64,000 nt of DNA from Streptomyces qaidamensis (GCF_001611795.1 NZ_CP015098.1:6448001-6512000); one strand, 5' to 3'. Shown: positions 16,073 to 24,802, counted from the stretch's first letter. Notes: a model not told the origin generated them from the sequence alone. Numbers and translations are program-made.

Positions 16073-16774
16073 TCAGCTGTCGTGGTTCGCCCCGCGACGG
16101 CGCATGCCGAAGAACACCGCACCGCCACCGACGACGACCAGGGCCGCCGCGATGCCGGCGATGATGCCGGTGTTGGAGTCGGCACCGGTCTCGGCGAGGT
16201 TGGAGTCACCGGCCGGGGCGGGCACGTTGCCCGCCGGGGAAGTGCTCTGGCTCTCCGACGGCTCCGGAGCCGGGCTCTCGCTCTCCTCGGCGGGCTGGGA
16301 GGGGGAGGCCGACGGGGTCGGCGTCGCCGGGGGAGTCGAGGCCGGAGGAGTCGAAGGAGGCTCCTCCTCCTTCTTGCAGGCCGTCGCCGGGGTGACGAGG
16401 TTCGGCTTGATGTCCTCGTCGACGTAGCCGGCGGCCTTGACGTGGATGCGGTACTCGGCGTCCGGCTTCCAGTTCTCGGCGAAGGTGATGGTGGTGCCCT
16501 CGCGCGAGCCCTTCACCTCCTGCTCGCCGATCTTCTTCACGTCGGCGCCGTTGTTCTCCAGGTACACGGTGACCGTCGCCGGGATGCCGGCGGGGTCGAC
16601 GTCGGTGACGGTGATGACGCCCTTGTCGCCATCGCACTTCGCCTCGGCGGAGAACTCGCTGATGTCGCAGGCGAGCGCGTTGCCGGAGGCGCCGAGCGCG
16701 AGCGCGGCCGAAGCGGAGACGACACCGAGGACGCGCACGGCACGGGCGCGGCGGGATACGGACAGAACTGCCAC
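16073..16774 (-). CDS. LAETG-anchored cell-wall surface protein
   Basis: A 233-aa secreted protein. An N-terminal signal peptide ends near ALACD; a beta-rich domain follows (residues 40-135: [30 protein letters not shown]). Then comes a Pro/Ser/Thr/Glu-rich wall-spanning linker (140-190), the sorting motif LAETG (193-197), a hydrophobic helix and a basic tail ([10 protein letters not shown]). LAxTG is the signal used by class E sortases of Streptomyces, so the protein should be linked to peptidoglycan. The single domain resembles immunoglobulin-like repeats of surface proteins. The GTG start at 16774 has AAAGGA at good distance. Confidence 0.85.
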   Translation of the reverse strand: MAVLSVSRRARAVRVLGVVSASAALALGASGNALACDISEFSAEAKCDGDKGVITVTDVDPAGIPATVTVYLENNGADVKKIGEQEVKGSREGTTITFAENWKPDAEYRIHVKAAGYVDEDIKPNLVTPATACKKEEEPPSTPPASTPPATPTPSASPSQPAEESESPAPEPSESQSTSPAGNVPAPAGDSNLAETGADSNTGIIAGIAAALVVVGGGAVFFGMRRRGANHDS

Positions 16775-16854
16775 GTTTGTCCTTTACAGGATTGCTCAAG
16801 CGGGGGGTTGAGGCAGTGTTGACCGGGCGTCAGCACTACCGGGAGGCTCACAGG

Positions 16855-16907
16855 TCTATAAGCGCTGCATAAGCAGTGTCAACGCATATGCAGCTTGCAA
16901 GCACTTG
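16855..16907 (-). promoter_or_regulatory. Promoter and overlapping palindromes for LAETG protein gene
   Basis: On the minus strand a -35 TTGACA (16882-16877) and -10 TATAGA (16860-16855) are 16 bases apart, giving a leader of roughly 75 bases before the GTG at 16774. Just upstream are overlapping palindromes: GCTTGCAAGC (16893-16902) and GCAAGCACTTGC (16897-16908), plus CTGCATAAGCAG (16865-16876) between the two promoter boxes. This short stretch is AT-richer than its surroundings and looks like a regulated promoter. Confidence 0.6.
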
Positions 16908-16920
16908 CTTTGCCTTCTTA

Positions 16921-18042
16921 TTAACCGCCGAGACGTTTCAACGCCTCCGGCGCCTCCTCGATCCGGTCCACCAGCGCGATCCTCGCTTCCATCGAGCGGC
17001 CCCCGGCCAGCGACCGGAGCAGCGGCCACGCGGGCAGCTTCTCCGTCCAGTGCACGCGGTTCACCAGCACCATCGGCGTCGGCTCGCCGCGCGACTCGTA
17101 GTAGTTGGGCGTCGCGTTGTCGAAGATCTCCTGTACGGTCCCGGCGGCGCCCGGCAGGAACACCACACCGGCATTGGACCGCGCCAGCAGGCCGTCCTCG
17201 CGGGTGGCGTTGGCGAAGTACTTGGCGATGTGGGAGGCGAAGGCGTTCGGCGGCTCGTGGCCGTAGAACCAGGTCGGGATGCCCACCGAGCGGCCGCCCT
17301 GCGGCCAGCGCGTGCGGATCTCGAAGGCGGCCGCGGCCCACTGGGTGATCGACGGGGTGAAGTGCGGCGCCTTGCCGAGGAGTTCGAGCGACTCGGTGAG
17401 CATCTCGTCGCCGAAGGGGGCGGCGTACGCGCCGAGGTTCGCCGCCTCCATCGCGCCCGGGCCGCCGCCGGTGGCGATCGTGAAGCCGGCGCGGGCCAGC
17501 TCCCGGCCGAGCCGTGCGGCGCCCGCGTACTCCTCGGTGCCGCGGGCCATCGCGTGGCCGCCCATGACGCCCACGACCCGGGCGCCGGACAGGAGTTCGT
17601 CGAGCGCGTCCGAGACGGAGTCGTCGTGGACCGAGCGCAGCATCGAGGCGTAGATGTCGCGGTCGGCCTTGGTGCGCTGGAACCAGGCGTAGGCGAGGGC
17701 GTCGGGGGTGGCCTCGTAGCCGTCGGCCAGCGACGCGAAGAGTTCGTCCGGCGAGTAGACCAGGCCGCGGTACGGGTCGAACGGCAGACCCGGGACCGGC
17801 GGGAAGACCAGGGCGCCGTCGGCCCGGACCTTCGCGTCCGCGTCCTCGCGCATCGCGCAGCCGAGGAAGACCGCGCCCGCGGTGTCCGTGGTGAGCAGCT
17901 CGCGCGTACGGTCCGTCAGGTCGACGGCCTGGACGCGGTGTCCGGCCAGGGTGCCGCGCGCCGAGACGGTGGCGTCGAACTCCTGAAGGGTCTCTATCTC
18001 ACGGTCGTCGTGGTGGGCCGCATGGGCGGGCATCGTCTGCAC
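16921..18042 (-). CDS. LOG-family protein (nucleotide phosphoribohydrolase type)
   Basis: A 373-aa protein of the LOG family once called lysine decarboxylases. It has the Rossmann-like core VVGVMGGHAMARG, the nucleotide site GGGPGAMEAANLGAYA and the second motif LPGAAGTVQEIFD. The usual form of the second motif is PGGxGTxxE; here the second Gly is Ala. Family members cleave the N-glycosidic bond of nucleoside monophosphates. The length and the ~130-residue N-terminal extension fit the long PpnN-like group rather than the short cytokinin-activating group. The start at 18042 is the first Met; a second Met three codons on is equally possible. Confidence 0.8.
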   Translation of the reverse strand: MQTMPAHAAHHDDREIETLQEFDATVSARGTLAGHRVQAVDLTDRTRELLTTDTAGAVFLGCAMREDADAKVRADGALVFPPVPGLPFDPYRGLVYSPDELFASLADGYEATPDALAYAWFQRTKADRDIYASMLRSVHDDSVSDALDELLSGARVVGVMGGHAMARGTEEYAGAARLGRELARAGFTIATGGGPGAMEAANLGAYAAPFGDEMLTESLELLGKAPHFTPSITQWAAAAFEIRTRWPQGGRSVGIPTWFYGHEPPNAFASHIAKYFANATREDGLLARSNAGVVFLPGAAGTVQEIFDNATPNYYESRGEPTPMVLVNRVHWTEKLPAWPLLRSLAGGRSMEARIALVDRIEEAPEALKRLGG

Positions 18043-18066
18043 TCGCCCATGCTGGCACAGCCGCCG

Positions 18067-18474
18067 TCAGCCCTGGACGGCCGCCGGGTCCATCCACACG
18101 ACCTCGAAGGTGTGGCCGTCCACGTCGTCGAAGGCGCGGCCGTACATGAAGCCGTGGTCCTGCGTCTCGCCCGAGACGGAACCGCCCGCCGCGACCGCCT
18201 TCTCGACCAGCTCGTCGACCTTCTCGCGGCTCTCGGCGCTCAGCGCGATCAGGACCTCGCTGGTCTTCGTCGAGTCCACGATGTCCTTCTTCGTGAACTG
18301 CGCGTACTTCTCCTTGGTGTGCACCATCACCACGATGGTCTCGCTGATCACGACCGAGGCGGTCGTGTCGTCGCTGAACTGCTCGTTGATCGTGAAGCCC
18401 AGCTCCGTGAAGAACTTCTTCGAGGCGCCGAGGTCGCCGGTGCACAGGTTCACGAAGATCATCTGCTGGTACAT
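18067..18474 (-). CDS. VOC-family (glyoxalase/bleomycin-resistance fold) protein
   Basis: A 135-aa single-domain VOC protein, from MYQQMIFVNLCTGDLGASKKFFTELGF to DVDGHTFEVVWMDP, with the paired beta-alpha-beta-beta-beta layout of the fold. The C-terminal GHTFEVVWMDP supplies the usual Glu metal ligand. Which reaction it performs cannot be told; close relatives are described only as glyoxalase-like. The 129 bases upstream hold TTTTTCGTACGAGTTTT (near 18556), an AT-rich stretch around a TCGTACGA palindrome that may be its promoter or operator. Confidence 0.8.
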   Translation of the reverse strand: MYQQMIFVNLCTGDLGASKKFFTELGFTINEQFSDDTTASVVISETIVVMVHTKEKYAQFTKKDIVDSTKTSEVLIALSAESREKVDELVEKAVAAGGSVSGETQDHGFMYGRAFDDVDGHTFEVVWMDPAAVQG

Positions 18475-18603
18475 GCGAGGTCTCTCCCATCAAGTCCGTG
18501 TCGTTACGCGGGGATAGACCGGGCGCCCGTCCGGAACTCATCGCCCTACGGGAATCTTTTTCGTACGAGTTTTCCGGCGGACCTTCCCGCGGCGGCCGCG
18601 GAC

Positions 18604-20286
18604 TCAGCGCGCTAGGGGGAGCGCAGCCAGTTCCGCGACCGTCAGGGTGAGCGGACCGAACACGGCGAGCAGCGCGCCGGCGCGGAGGGCGGCGGCGCTG
18701 CGCAGCGTCGTGGTGGGGGCGCCGAGCCGCATCAGGGCGGCGGTGGTGCCGGCGCGGGCCTGCCGGGCCTCGACGGCCGCCGTGAGGAGCGTCGCCGTGG
18801 TGCACCCGGTCACGAGCAGCACGCCGAGGGTGGTGAGCGGGCCGAGCGAGAGCCCGTCCGGGGCGTGCAGCAGCACCATCGCCCAGGCGGCGGACAGCAC
18901 CGCGCAGACGACGCCCAGGGGACGCCCGATGCGGACGGCCTCCGCCATGAGGATGCGGCCGGCGAGGAGCCGCAGGGCGCCGGGGCGGGCCGACTGGAGC
19001 AGCCGTCCGCACAGATGGGTCAGGCCCGGACCGGCCAGGGTCAGGCCGACGGCGGCCAGCACCCAGCCCGCCAGCACGCCCGGGGAGGCGCCCGAGAAGG
19101 AGAGGTCGGGGGGTGTCGGAGCGGTACGGCTCGTGTAGCTCACCACGGCGAGGCCCGCGGCCAGCACGGTGATGCCCCACGGCAGACCGGAGGGAGCGGC
19201 GACGGTGTCCGGCAGGGCCGCGTCGGAGGCCTCGTCGGGAGCGTCGGGCGCCGCGGGGACCGGGTGCCGGGCCAGGGCTCCGGCGGGGCTGATGGCTCCG
19301 GCCGCGTCCGGCGCCGCCGCGTGCGCGCTGAGCCGCTGGGCGGGATCGCCGGCTTGACCCCTCACGCCGGCCGGGTGCGGGGTGGCGGGCGGAGCAACTC
19401 CCGCGGCCGGGTCCACGGTGCCCGGATCCACGGTGCCCGGGTCCACGGCGGCCGGGTCCATGGCGGCCGGGTCCACGGCGGCCGGGTCCACGGTGCCCGG
19501 GTCCACGGCGCCCGGGTCCACCGCGGGCGGTCGAGCGGGGTCCGCGACCACGCTCACGGTCCCGGCCGGGCCCGCGGCCGCAGCCGGGGCCGACCCGCCG
19601 GTCCGGGCCGCCGGCGGACCGCTCTTCGCGGCGGGGTCTGCGGCACGGCCGTCCGTAGGCCGGACGATCTGCCGGCCGAACCGGCCGTACGCCCCGAAGG
19701 TCTCGCGGGTGCTCGTGCGCCGGTAGGCGCCGAAGCGGCCGTACGTCCGGGCCGCCCGGGGCGCGGCGCGCCCCGCCTCGCGCGGTCGCACGGCCAGGGC
19801 CACCGCCACCGACGCGCCGACGGGCACGAACGCCAGCAGGGTCAGGGCACCCGGCAGCGGCAGGGGCCGGCCCGCGGCGAGGGACTCGGCGGCGGCGCCG
19901 TCGAAGGGCATGCCCGTCAGGTCGCCCCGCAGGTGCAGGAACGCGAGCAGGGCCAGCATCGACCCCAGCGTGCAGGACAGGGCCGTCGTCGTCGCCGAGA
20001 GGGCCATCATGCGGACCGGTCCGAGGCCGATGGCCGAGAGGCCGGAGCGGGGCTTGGTGCCGGGGTCGGTACGGGCCACGGCGACCGCGAAGTACACCGT
20101 GGCGGCCAGCGGGGCCGCGCACCAGGCCAGTCGCAGCGCGGCGGAGCCGGGGGAGCCGGGGTGGCCCAGCGCGTAGCCCAGGGCGCAGAGCAGCAGGAAG
20201 CCCGTGCCGGCCGAGGCCGCCGTGACCATCAGGCGGCGCAGCTGGACGGCGGGGTGGGCGCCGCGGGTCAGACGGAGAGCGAGCAC
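18604..20286 (-). CDS. ABC transporter permease with repeat-rich linker
   Basis: A 560-aa membrane protein starting at the GTG at 20286, overlapping the end of the ATPase gene by 19 bases. About four hydrophobic segments lie in residues 18-170 and four more in 350-560. They are separated by a 170-residue hydrophilic linker rich in Pro, Ala, Asp and Gly, which contains eight tandem five-residue units of the form VDP(A/G)(A/T/V). The layout suggests the membrane part of an ABC exporter of the lipoprotein/antimicrobial-peptide type, with the linker on one face of the membrane. The substrate is unknown. Confidence 0.7.
   Translation of the reverse strand: MLALRLTRGAHPAVQLRRLMVTAASAGTGFLLLCALGYALGHPGSPGSAALRLAWCAAPLAATVYFAVAVARTDPGTKPRSGLSAIGLGPVRMMALSATTTALSCTLGSMLALLAFLHLRGDLTGMPFDGAAAESLAAGRPLPLPGALTLLAFVPVGASVAVALAVRPREAGRAAPRAARTYGRFGAYRRTSTRETFGAYGRFGRQIVRPTDGRAADPAAKSGPPAARTGGSAPAAAAGPAGTVSVVADPARPPAVDPGAVDPGTVDPAAVDPAAMDPAAVDPGTVDPGTVDPAAGVAPPATPHPAGVRGQAGDPAQRLSAHAAAPDAAGAISPAGALARHPVPAAPDAPDEASDAALPDTVAAPSGLPWGITVLAAGLAVVSYTSRTAPTPPDLSFSGASPGVLAGWVLAAVGLTLAGPGLTHLCGRLLQSARPGALRLLAGRILMAEAVRIGRPLGVVCAVLSAAWAMVLLHAPDGLSLGPLTTLGVLLVTGCTTATLLTAAVEARQARAGTTAALMRLGAPTTTLRSAAALRAGALLAVFGPLTLTVAELAALPLAR
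19411..19530. repeat. Eight 15-bp tandem repeats inside permease gene
   Basis: Eight head-to-tail 15-base units (GTCCACGGYGSCCGG and close variants) from 19411 to 19530. They are in frame and on the minus strand encode repeats of VDPGT/VDPAA/MDPAA. Because the unit is a multiple of three, copy-number change would lengthen or shorten the linker without shifting the frame. Confidence 0.9.
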
Positions 20287-21017
20287 GCGGCCCGGCCTTC
20301 CGGTTCGCTGGTCTCGGCGACCGGCGGAAGGTGGACCGTCTGCACGCGCCGCCCGTCGAGCAGCGACACCGTGCGGTCGGCGAGGGCCGCCGTCTCGGCG
20401 TCGTGGGTGGCCAGGACGACGGTGATGCGGTGGGAGCGGGCCGCCGTGGTGAGGGTGCGCAGCACATGGGCGCGGTCGGCGCGGTGCAGGGGCGCCGTGG
20501 GCTCGTCGGCGAACAGCACCGACGGGGCGGGGGCCAGGGCGCGGGCGATGCAGACCCGCTGCCGCTCGGCCTGCACCAGCTGGTGCGGCCGTTTGCGGGC
20601 GCTGTCGCCGATGTCCAGGCGCTCCAGCCACTCCAGTGCCGCGGTCTTGGCGCGCCGCCTGCTGGTGCCGCGCAGCATCAGCGGCAGGGCGGTGTTCTCC
20701 CAGGCGTTGAGCTCCGGCACCAGGGAGGGGGCCGGGTCGATCCAGCCGAAGCGGTCGCGGCGCAACCGCTCGCGGGTGAGGGGGCCCATGGTGTGCACGG
20801 GCACGCTGTTGAACCAGACCTCGCCGCGCCGGACGGGCACCAGGCCGGACAGACACCGCAGCAGGGTCGTCTTGCCGCTGCCGCGCGGTCCGCCGATGGC
20901 GAGGATCTCCCCCTCGCGCACGCCGAGCGAGACGCCGCAGAGCGCGGGCGAGCCGTCGTCGTGCTGGAAGTGCAGGGCGCGTGCCCAGAGCACGTCGTCG
21001 TCCGGCAGGGCCTCCAT
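20268..21017 (-). CDS. Divergent ABC transporter ATP-binding protein
   Basis: A 249-aa ABC-type ATPase of the LolD/MacB size class. Walker A (GGPRGSGKTT), Walker B (SVLFADEP) and the H-loop (LATHDAET) are intact. The signature motif LSGGQ is replaced by LVQAE in HQLVQAERQRVCIARALA, and the Q-loop Gln is replaced in FGWIDPAPSLVPEL. Such changes should lower or alter ATP hydrolysis. The ATG at 21017 (MEALPDDD) is preferred; the upstream frame to 21197 is Arg/Pro-rich and unlikely to be coding. It forms a unit with the overlapping permease gene. Confidence 0.78.
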   Translation of the reverse strand: MEALPDDDVLWARALHFQHDDGSPALCGVSLGVREGEILAIGGPRGSGKTTLLRCLSGLVPVRRGEVWFNSVPVHTMGPLTRERLRRDRFGWIDPAPSLVPELNAWENTALPLMLRGTSRRRAKTAALEWLERLDIGDSARKRPHQLVQAERQRVCIARALAPAPSVLFADEPTAPLHRADRAHVLRTLTTAARSHRITVVLATHDAETAALADRTVSLLDGRRVQTVHLPPVAETSEPEGRAACSLSV

Positions 21018-21139
21018 GCGCGTACACCTCGGTTCAGATCCGTAGTTCCCGTGTCCATCCCCCGTGCGGGGGAACGAAGGCAGGGCCGATCGGTCACTGG
21101 GCACGCTAGGCAGAAGGCGGCGGGGCGCCGGACAGCACG

Positions 21140-21186
21140 CGGCCCCGGGCCGCCGTTTCTCACTCGAACGGGCGGCACCGGGGCCG
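21140..21186. terminator. Hairpin terminator after aminotransferase gene
   Basis: CGGCCCCGG (from 21140) pairs with CCGGGGCCG (ending at 21186), and CCGCC/GGGCGG extend the stem inward. It is 40 bases beyond the stop of the minus-strand aminotransferase gene and upstream of the ATPase gene. Confidence 0.65.
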
Positions 21187-21224
21187 TTGTTGATCATCCA
21201 GGCAGACGATCGGAGCGACGCGGG

Positions 21225-22586
21225 TCAGAGCTTGGTCCACGCCTCCGAGAGGGTGGCGCGCAGGATCTGCTCGATCTCGTCGAACGTCGACTGGTCGGAG
21301 ATCAGCGGCGGGGCGAGCTGGACGACCGGGTCGCCGCGGTCGTCGGCGCGGCAGTACAGGCCGTTGCCGTACAGCGCCTTGGAGAGGAAGCCGTACAGGA
21401 CGCGCTCGGTCTCCTCGTCGTTGAAGGACTCCTTGGTGTGCTTGTCCTTCACCAGCTCGATGCCGTAGAAGAAGCCGTTGCCGCGGACGTCGCCGACGAT
21501 CGGCAGGTCGTGGAGCTTCTCCAGGGTGGCGCGGAAGCTGCCCTCGTTGTCCAGGACGTGCTGGTTGAGGTTCTCGCGCTCGAACAGGTCGAGGTTGGCC
21601 AGGCCCACGGCCGCGGAGACCGGGTGGCCGCCGAAGGTGTAGCCGTGCAGGAACGTGTTGTCGCCCTTGTAGAACGGCTCGGCCAGGCGGTCGGAGATGA
21701 TGCACGCGCCGATCGGGGAGTAGCCCGAGGTCATGCCCTTGGCGCAGGTGATCATGTCCGGCACGTAGTCGAACTTGTCGCAGGCGAAGTAGGTGCCCAG
21801 GCGGCCGAAGGCGCAGATGACCTCGTCCGAGACGAGCAGCACGTCGTACTGGTCGCAGATCTCGCGGACCCGCTGGAAGTAGCCGGGCGGGGGCGGGAAG
21901 CAGCCGCCCGCGTTCTGCACCGGCTCCAGGAAGACCGCGGCGACGGTGTCCGGGCCCTCGAAGAGGATCTGCTGCTCGATCTGGTCGGCGGCCCAGCGGC
22001 CGTAGGCCTCGGGGTCGTCGCCGTGGATCGGGGCGCGGTAGATGTTGGTGTTCGGGACCTTGTGCGCACCCGGGACCAGCGGCTCGAAGGGGGCCTTCAG
22101 CGCCGGCAGGCCGGTGATGGACAGGGCGCCCTGCGGGGTGCCGTGGTAGGCGACCGCGCGTGAGATGACCTTGTGCTTGGTGGGCTTGCCGGTCAGCTTG
22201 AAGTACTGCTTGGCGAGCTTCCAGGCGGTCTCCACCGCCTCACCGCCGCCGGTGGTGAAGAAGACCTTGTTCAGGTCGCCCGGCGCGTGCCCGGCGAGAC
22301 GCTCGGCCAGTTCGACGGCCTTGGGGTGGGCGTAGGACCACACCGGGAAGAACGCCAGCTCCTGCGCCTGCTTGAAGGCGGTCTCGGCGAGCTCGACCCG
22401 GCCGTGCCCGGCCTGCACCACGAAGAGGCCGGCGAGGCCGTCCAGGTAGCGCTTGCCCTTGTCGTCGTAGATGTACGTGCCCTCGCCCCGGACGATGGTG
22501 GGGACGGGGGCCTTCTCGTACGACGACATGCGCGTGAAGTGCATCCACAGGTGGTCGTACGCGGACTGGGAGAGGTCCTTGCTCAC
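21225..22586 (-). CDS. Class III aminotransferase, putrescine/polyamine type
   Basis: A 453-aa fold-type I PLP enzyme. The cofactor Lys is in CAKGMTSGYSPIG, the phosphate-binding block in TTGGGEAVETAWKLAK, and the Asp that contacts the pyridine nitrogen in LLVSDEVICAFGR. FFPVWSYAHPKAVELAERL and EPVQNAGGCFPPPPGYF are typical of the SpuC-like putrescine/diamine aminotransferases, which move an amino group from a diamine to pyruvate or 2-oxoglutarate and release an aminoaldehyde. The neighbouring divergent Lrp regulator and aldehyde dehydrogenase fit that role: the dehydrogenase would oxidise the product to GABA. Confidence 0.87.
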   Translation of the reverse strand: MSKDLSQSAYDHLWMHFTRMSSYEKAPVPTIVRGEGTYIYDDKGKRYLDGLAGLFVVQAGHGRVELAETAFKQAQELAFFPVWSYAHPKAVELAERLAGHAPGDLNKVFFTTGGGEAVETAWKLAKQYFKLTGKPTKHKVISRAVAYHGTPQGALSITGLPALKAPFEPLVPGAHKVPNTNIYRAPIHGDDPEAYGRWAADQIEQQILFEGPDTVAAVFLEPVQNAGGCFPPPPGYFQRVREICDQYDVLLVSDEVICAFGRLGTYFACDKFDYVPDMITCAKGMTSGYSPIGACIISDRLAEPFYKGDNTFLHGYTFGGHPVSAAVGLANLDLFERENLNQHVLDNEGSFRATLEKLHDLPIVGDVRGNGFFYGIELVKDKHTKESFNDEETERVLYGFLSKALYGNGLYCRADDRGDPVVQLAPPLISDQSTFDEIEQILRATLSEAWTKL

Positions 22587-22605
22587 GGCTATCGGGTCCT
22601 CACGG

Positions 22606-23145
22606 TTATCGGGTTCCCCACATGTAGGTCTGCTTCTTGAGCTTGAGGTAGACGAAGCTCTCGGTGGAGCGCACTCCGGGCACCGCCCGTATGCGTTTGT
22701 TGATGACGTCCAGGAGGTGGTCGTCGTCCTCGCAGACGATCTCCACCATCAGGTCGAAGGAGCCTGCGGTCATCACCACGTACTCGCATTCGGACATGGC
22801 CGACAGCGCGTCCGCGACCGCCTCCACGTCGCCCTCGACGTTGACGCCGACCATCGCCTGTCTGCGGAAGCCCACGGTGAGCGGGTCCGTGACGGCGACG
22901 ATCTGCATCACGCCCTGGTCGAGCAGCTTCTGGACGCGCTGGCGCACGGCCGCCTCCGACAGGCCGACGGCCTTGCCGATGGCGGCGTACGGCCGGCGGC
23001 CGTCCTCCTGGAGCTGCTCGATGATGGCGAGGGACACGGCGTCCAGCTGCGGCGAGCTGCCGTTCCTGGACTCGCGGGAGGGCTCGCGGTGCTCCCGCGA
23101 GCCCTTCTGGTCTGCGCTTCGACTGGCCACGAGGTCACTGTGCAC
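22606..23145 (-). CDS. Lrp/AsnC-family transcription regulator
   Basis: About 179 residues. The helix-turn-helix (AIIEQLQEDGRRPYAAIGKAVGLSEAAVRQRVQKLLDQGVMQ) is followed by a RAM effector domain (MVGVNVEGDVEAVADALSAMSECEYVVMTAGSFDLMVEIVCED). It lies 20 bases before the aminotransferase gene on the same strand and diverges from the dehydrogenase gene, so it probably controls both in response to an amino acid or amine. The GTG at 23145 is chosen; a GTG at 23130 is as likely, and the first 30 residues are a charged, poorly structured extension. Confidence 0.85.
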   Translation of the reverse strand: MHSDLVASRSADQKGSREHREPSRESRNGSSPQLDAVSLAIIEQLQEDGRRPYAAIGKAVGLSEAAVRQRVQKLLDQGVMQIVAVTDPLTVGFRRQAMVGVNVEGDVEAVADALSAMSECEYVVMTAGSFDLMVEIVCEDDDHLLDVINKRIRAVPGVRSTESFVYLKLKKQTYMWGTR

Positions 23146-23240
23146 GAGGTCTCGACACTTCCGCAAGCCTGGATCGATGAAATTCGTTGTTTGAGTGCCA
23201 TACTCCTGCGGATTCCGCACGATCGAAGGGAGCGGGGGTG

Positions 23241-23268
23241 TTGAAAACGTGGGTCGGCCGACTAGGGT
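23241..23268 (+). promoter_or_regulatory. Vegetative-type promoter for aldehyde dehydrogenase gene
   Basis: TTGAAA at 23241-23246 and TAGGGT at 23263-23268 with a 16-base spacer match the actinobacterial housekeeping promoter. Transcription would begin near 23275, leaving a leader of about 35 bases before the GTG at 23310. Confidence 0.6.
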
Positions 23269-23309
23269 GGGTGTCTCAAGTACTGGACATCCGAACTGGA
23301 GGGCCGGCA

Positions 23310-24749
23310 GTGAGCACCGAGCTGCGTCGTCTGCGCAACTACATCGGCGGTGAGTTCAAGGACGCCGCCGACGGACGGACCACCGACGTGGTCAATCCCG
23401 CCACGGGCGAGGCGTACGCGACCGCTCCGCTGTCCGGGCAGGCGGACGTGGACGCCGCGATGGCGGCGGCCGCCGAGGCCTTCCCCGGCTGGCGCGACAC
23501 GACGCCCGCCGAGCGCCAGAAGGCCCTGTTGAAGATCGCGGACGCCTTCGAGGAGCGCGCCGAGGAGCTGATCGCGGCCGAGGTGGAGAACACGGGCAAG
23601 CCGGTCGGGCTGACCCGCTCCGAGGAGATCCCGCCGATGGTCGACCAGATCCGCTTCTTCGCCGGAGCGGCGCGGATGCTGGAGGGCCGCTCGGCCGGTG
23701 AGTACATGGAGGGCCTGACCTCCATCGTGCGCCGCGAGCCGGTCGGTGTCTGCGCGCAGGTCGCGCCGTGGAACTACCCGATGATGATGGCCGTGTGGAA
23801 GTTCGCCCCGGCGATCGCGGCGGGCAACACCGTCGTGCTGAAGCCGTCGGACACCACTCCGGCCTCGACGGTCCTCATCGCCGAGATCATCGGCTCGATC
23901 GTCCCCAAGGGCGTCTTCAACGTCATCTGCGGCGACCGCGAGACCGGCCGTCTGATGGTCGAGCACGAGACCCCGGCGATGGCCTCCATCACCGGCTCGG
24001 TGCGCGCCGGCATCCAGGTCGCCGAGTCCGCCTCCAAGGACGTCAAGCGCGTTCACCTGGAGCTGGGCGGCAAGGCGCCGGTCGTGGTGTTCGAGGACAC
24101 CGACATCGCCAAGGCCGTCGAGGACATCTCGGTCGCCGGCTACTTCAACGCCGGCCAGGACTGCACCGCCGCCACGCGCGTGCTCGTCCACGAGTCCATC
24201 CACGACGAGTTCGTCTCCGCGCTCGCGAAGGCCGCCTCCGAGACCAAGACCGGGCAGCCGGACGACGAGGACGTGCTGTTCGGCCCGCTCAACAACCCCA
24301 ACCAGCTCAAGCAGGTCGAGGGCTTCATCGACCGGCTGCCCGCGCACGCGCGCGTGGAGGCCGGCGGCAAGCGGGTCGGCGACAAGGGCTACTTCTACGC
24401 GCCGACCGTCGTCTCGGGGCTGAAGCAGACCGACGAGATCATCCAGAAGGAGGTCTTCGGCCCGGTCATCACCGTGCAGTCCTTCTCCGACGAGGAGCAG
24501 GCCGTGGAGTGGGCCAACGGCGTGGAGTACGCGCTGGCCTCCTCCGTGTGGACCAAGGACCACGGCCGCGCCATGCGGATGTCCAAGAAGCTCGACTTCG
24601 GCTGCGTGTGGATCAACACGCACATCCCGCTGGTCGCCGAGATGCCGCACGGCGGCTTCAAGAAGTCCGGCTACGGCAAGGACCTCTCGGGCTACGGCTT
24701 CGACGACTACACGCGGATCAAGCACGTGATGACGTCGCTGGACGCGTAG
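23310..24749 (+). CDS. Aldehyde dehydrogenase, gamma-aminobutyraldehyde type
   Basis: A 479-aa NAD-dependent aldehyde dehydrogenase. It has the cofactor-binding GNTVVLKPSDTTP, catalytic Glu in HLELGGKAP, catalytic Cys in FNAGQDCTAATR and the C-terminal EMPHGGFKKSGYGKDLSGYGFDDYTRIKHVM. The ending and the GQDCTAATR block are those of PatD-like enzymes that turn 4-aminobutanal into GABA. The GTG at 23310 has GGAGGG at good spacing; the upstream in-frame extension is not needed. It diverges from the Lrp and aminotransferase genes, giving a compact putrescine-to-GABA module. Confidence 0.88.
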   Translation: MSTELRRLRNYIGGEFKDAADGRTTDVVNPATGEAYATAPLSGQADVDAAMAAAAEAFPGWRDTTPAERQKALLKIADAFEERAEELIAAEVENTGKPVGLTRSEEIPPMVDQIRFFAGAARMLEGRSAGEYMEGLTSIVRREPVGVCAQVAPWNYPMMMAVWKFAPAIAAGNTVVLKPSDTTPASTVLIAEIIGSIVPKGVFNVICGDRETGRLMVEHETPAMASITGSVRAGIQVAESASKDVKRVHLELGGKAPVVVFEDTDIAKAVEDISVAGYFNAGQDCTAATRVLVHESIHDEFVSALAKAASETKTGQPDDEDVLFGPLNNPNQLKQVEGFIDRLPAHARVEAGGKRVGDKGYFYAPTVVSGLKQTDEIIQKEVFGPVITVQSFSDEEQAVEWANGVEYALASSVWTKDHGRAMRMSKKLDFGCVWINTHIPLVAEMPHGGFKKSGYGKDLSGYGFDDYTRIKHVMTSLDA

Positions 24750-24765
24750 TCACACGTTCGTTCTC

Positions 24766-24802
24766 ACGGCCCCGGGCGGCACTCCGCCTCGCCCGGGGCC
24801 GT
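24766..24802 (+). terminator. Hairpin terminator after aldehyde dehydrogenase
   Basis: ACGGCCCCGGGCG at 24766-24778 pairs with CGCCCGGGGCCGT at 24790-24802. The stem is perfect and the loop short, 17 bases after the stop. Confidence 0.8.

Noticed and set aside
19411-19530. Regular 15-bp repeats considered as a CRISPR array
   Set aside because: There are no spacers; the units are contiguous, in frame and encode a VDPxx linker.
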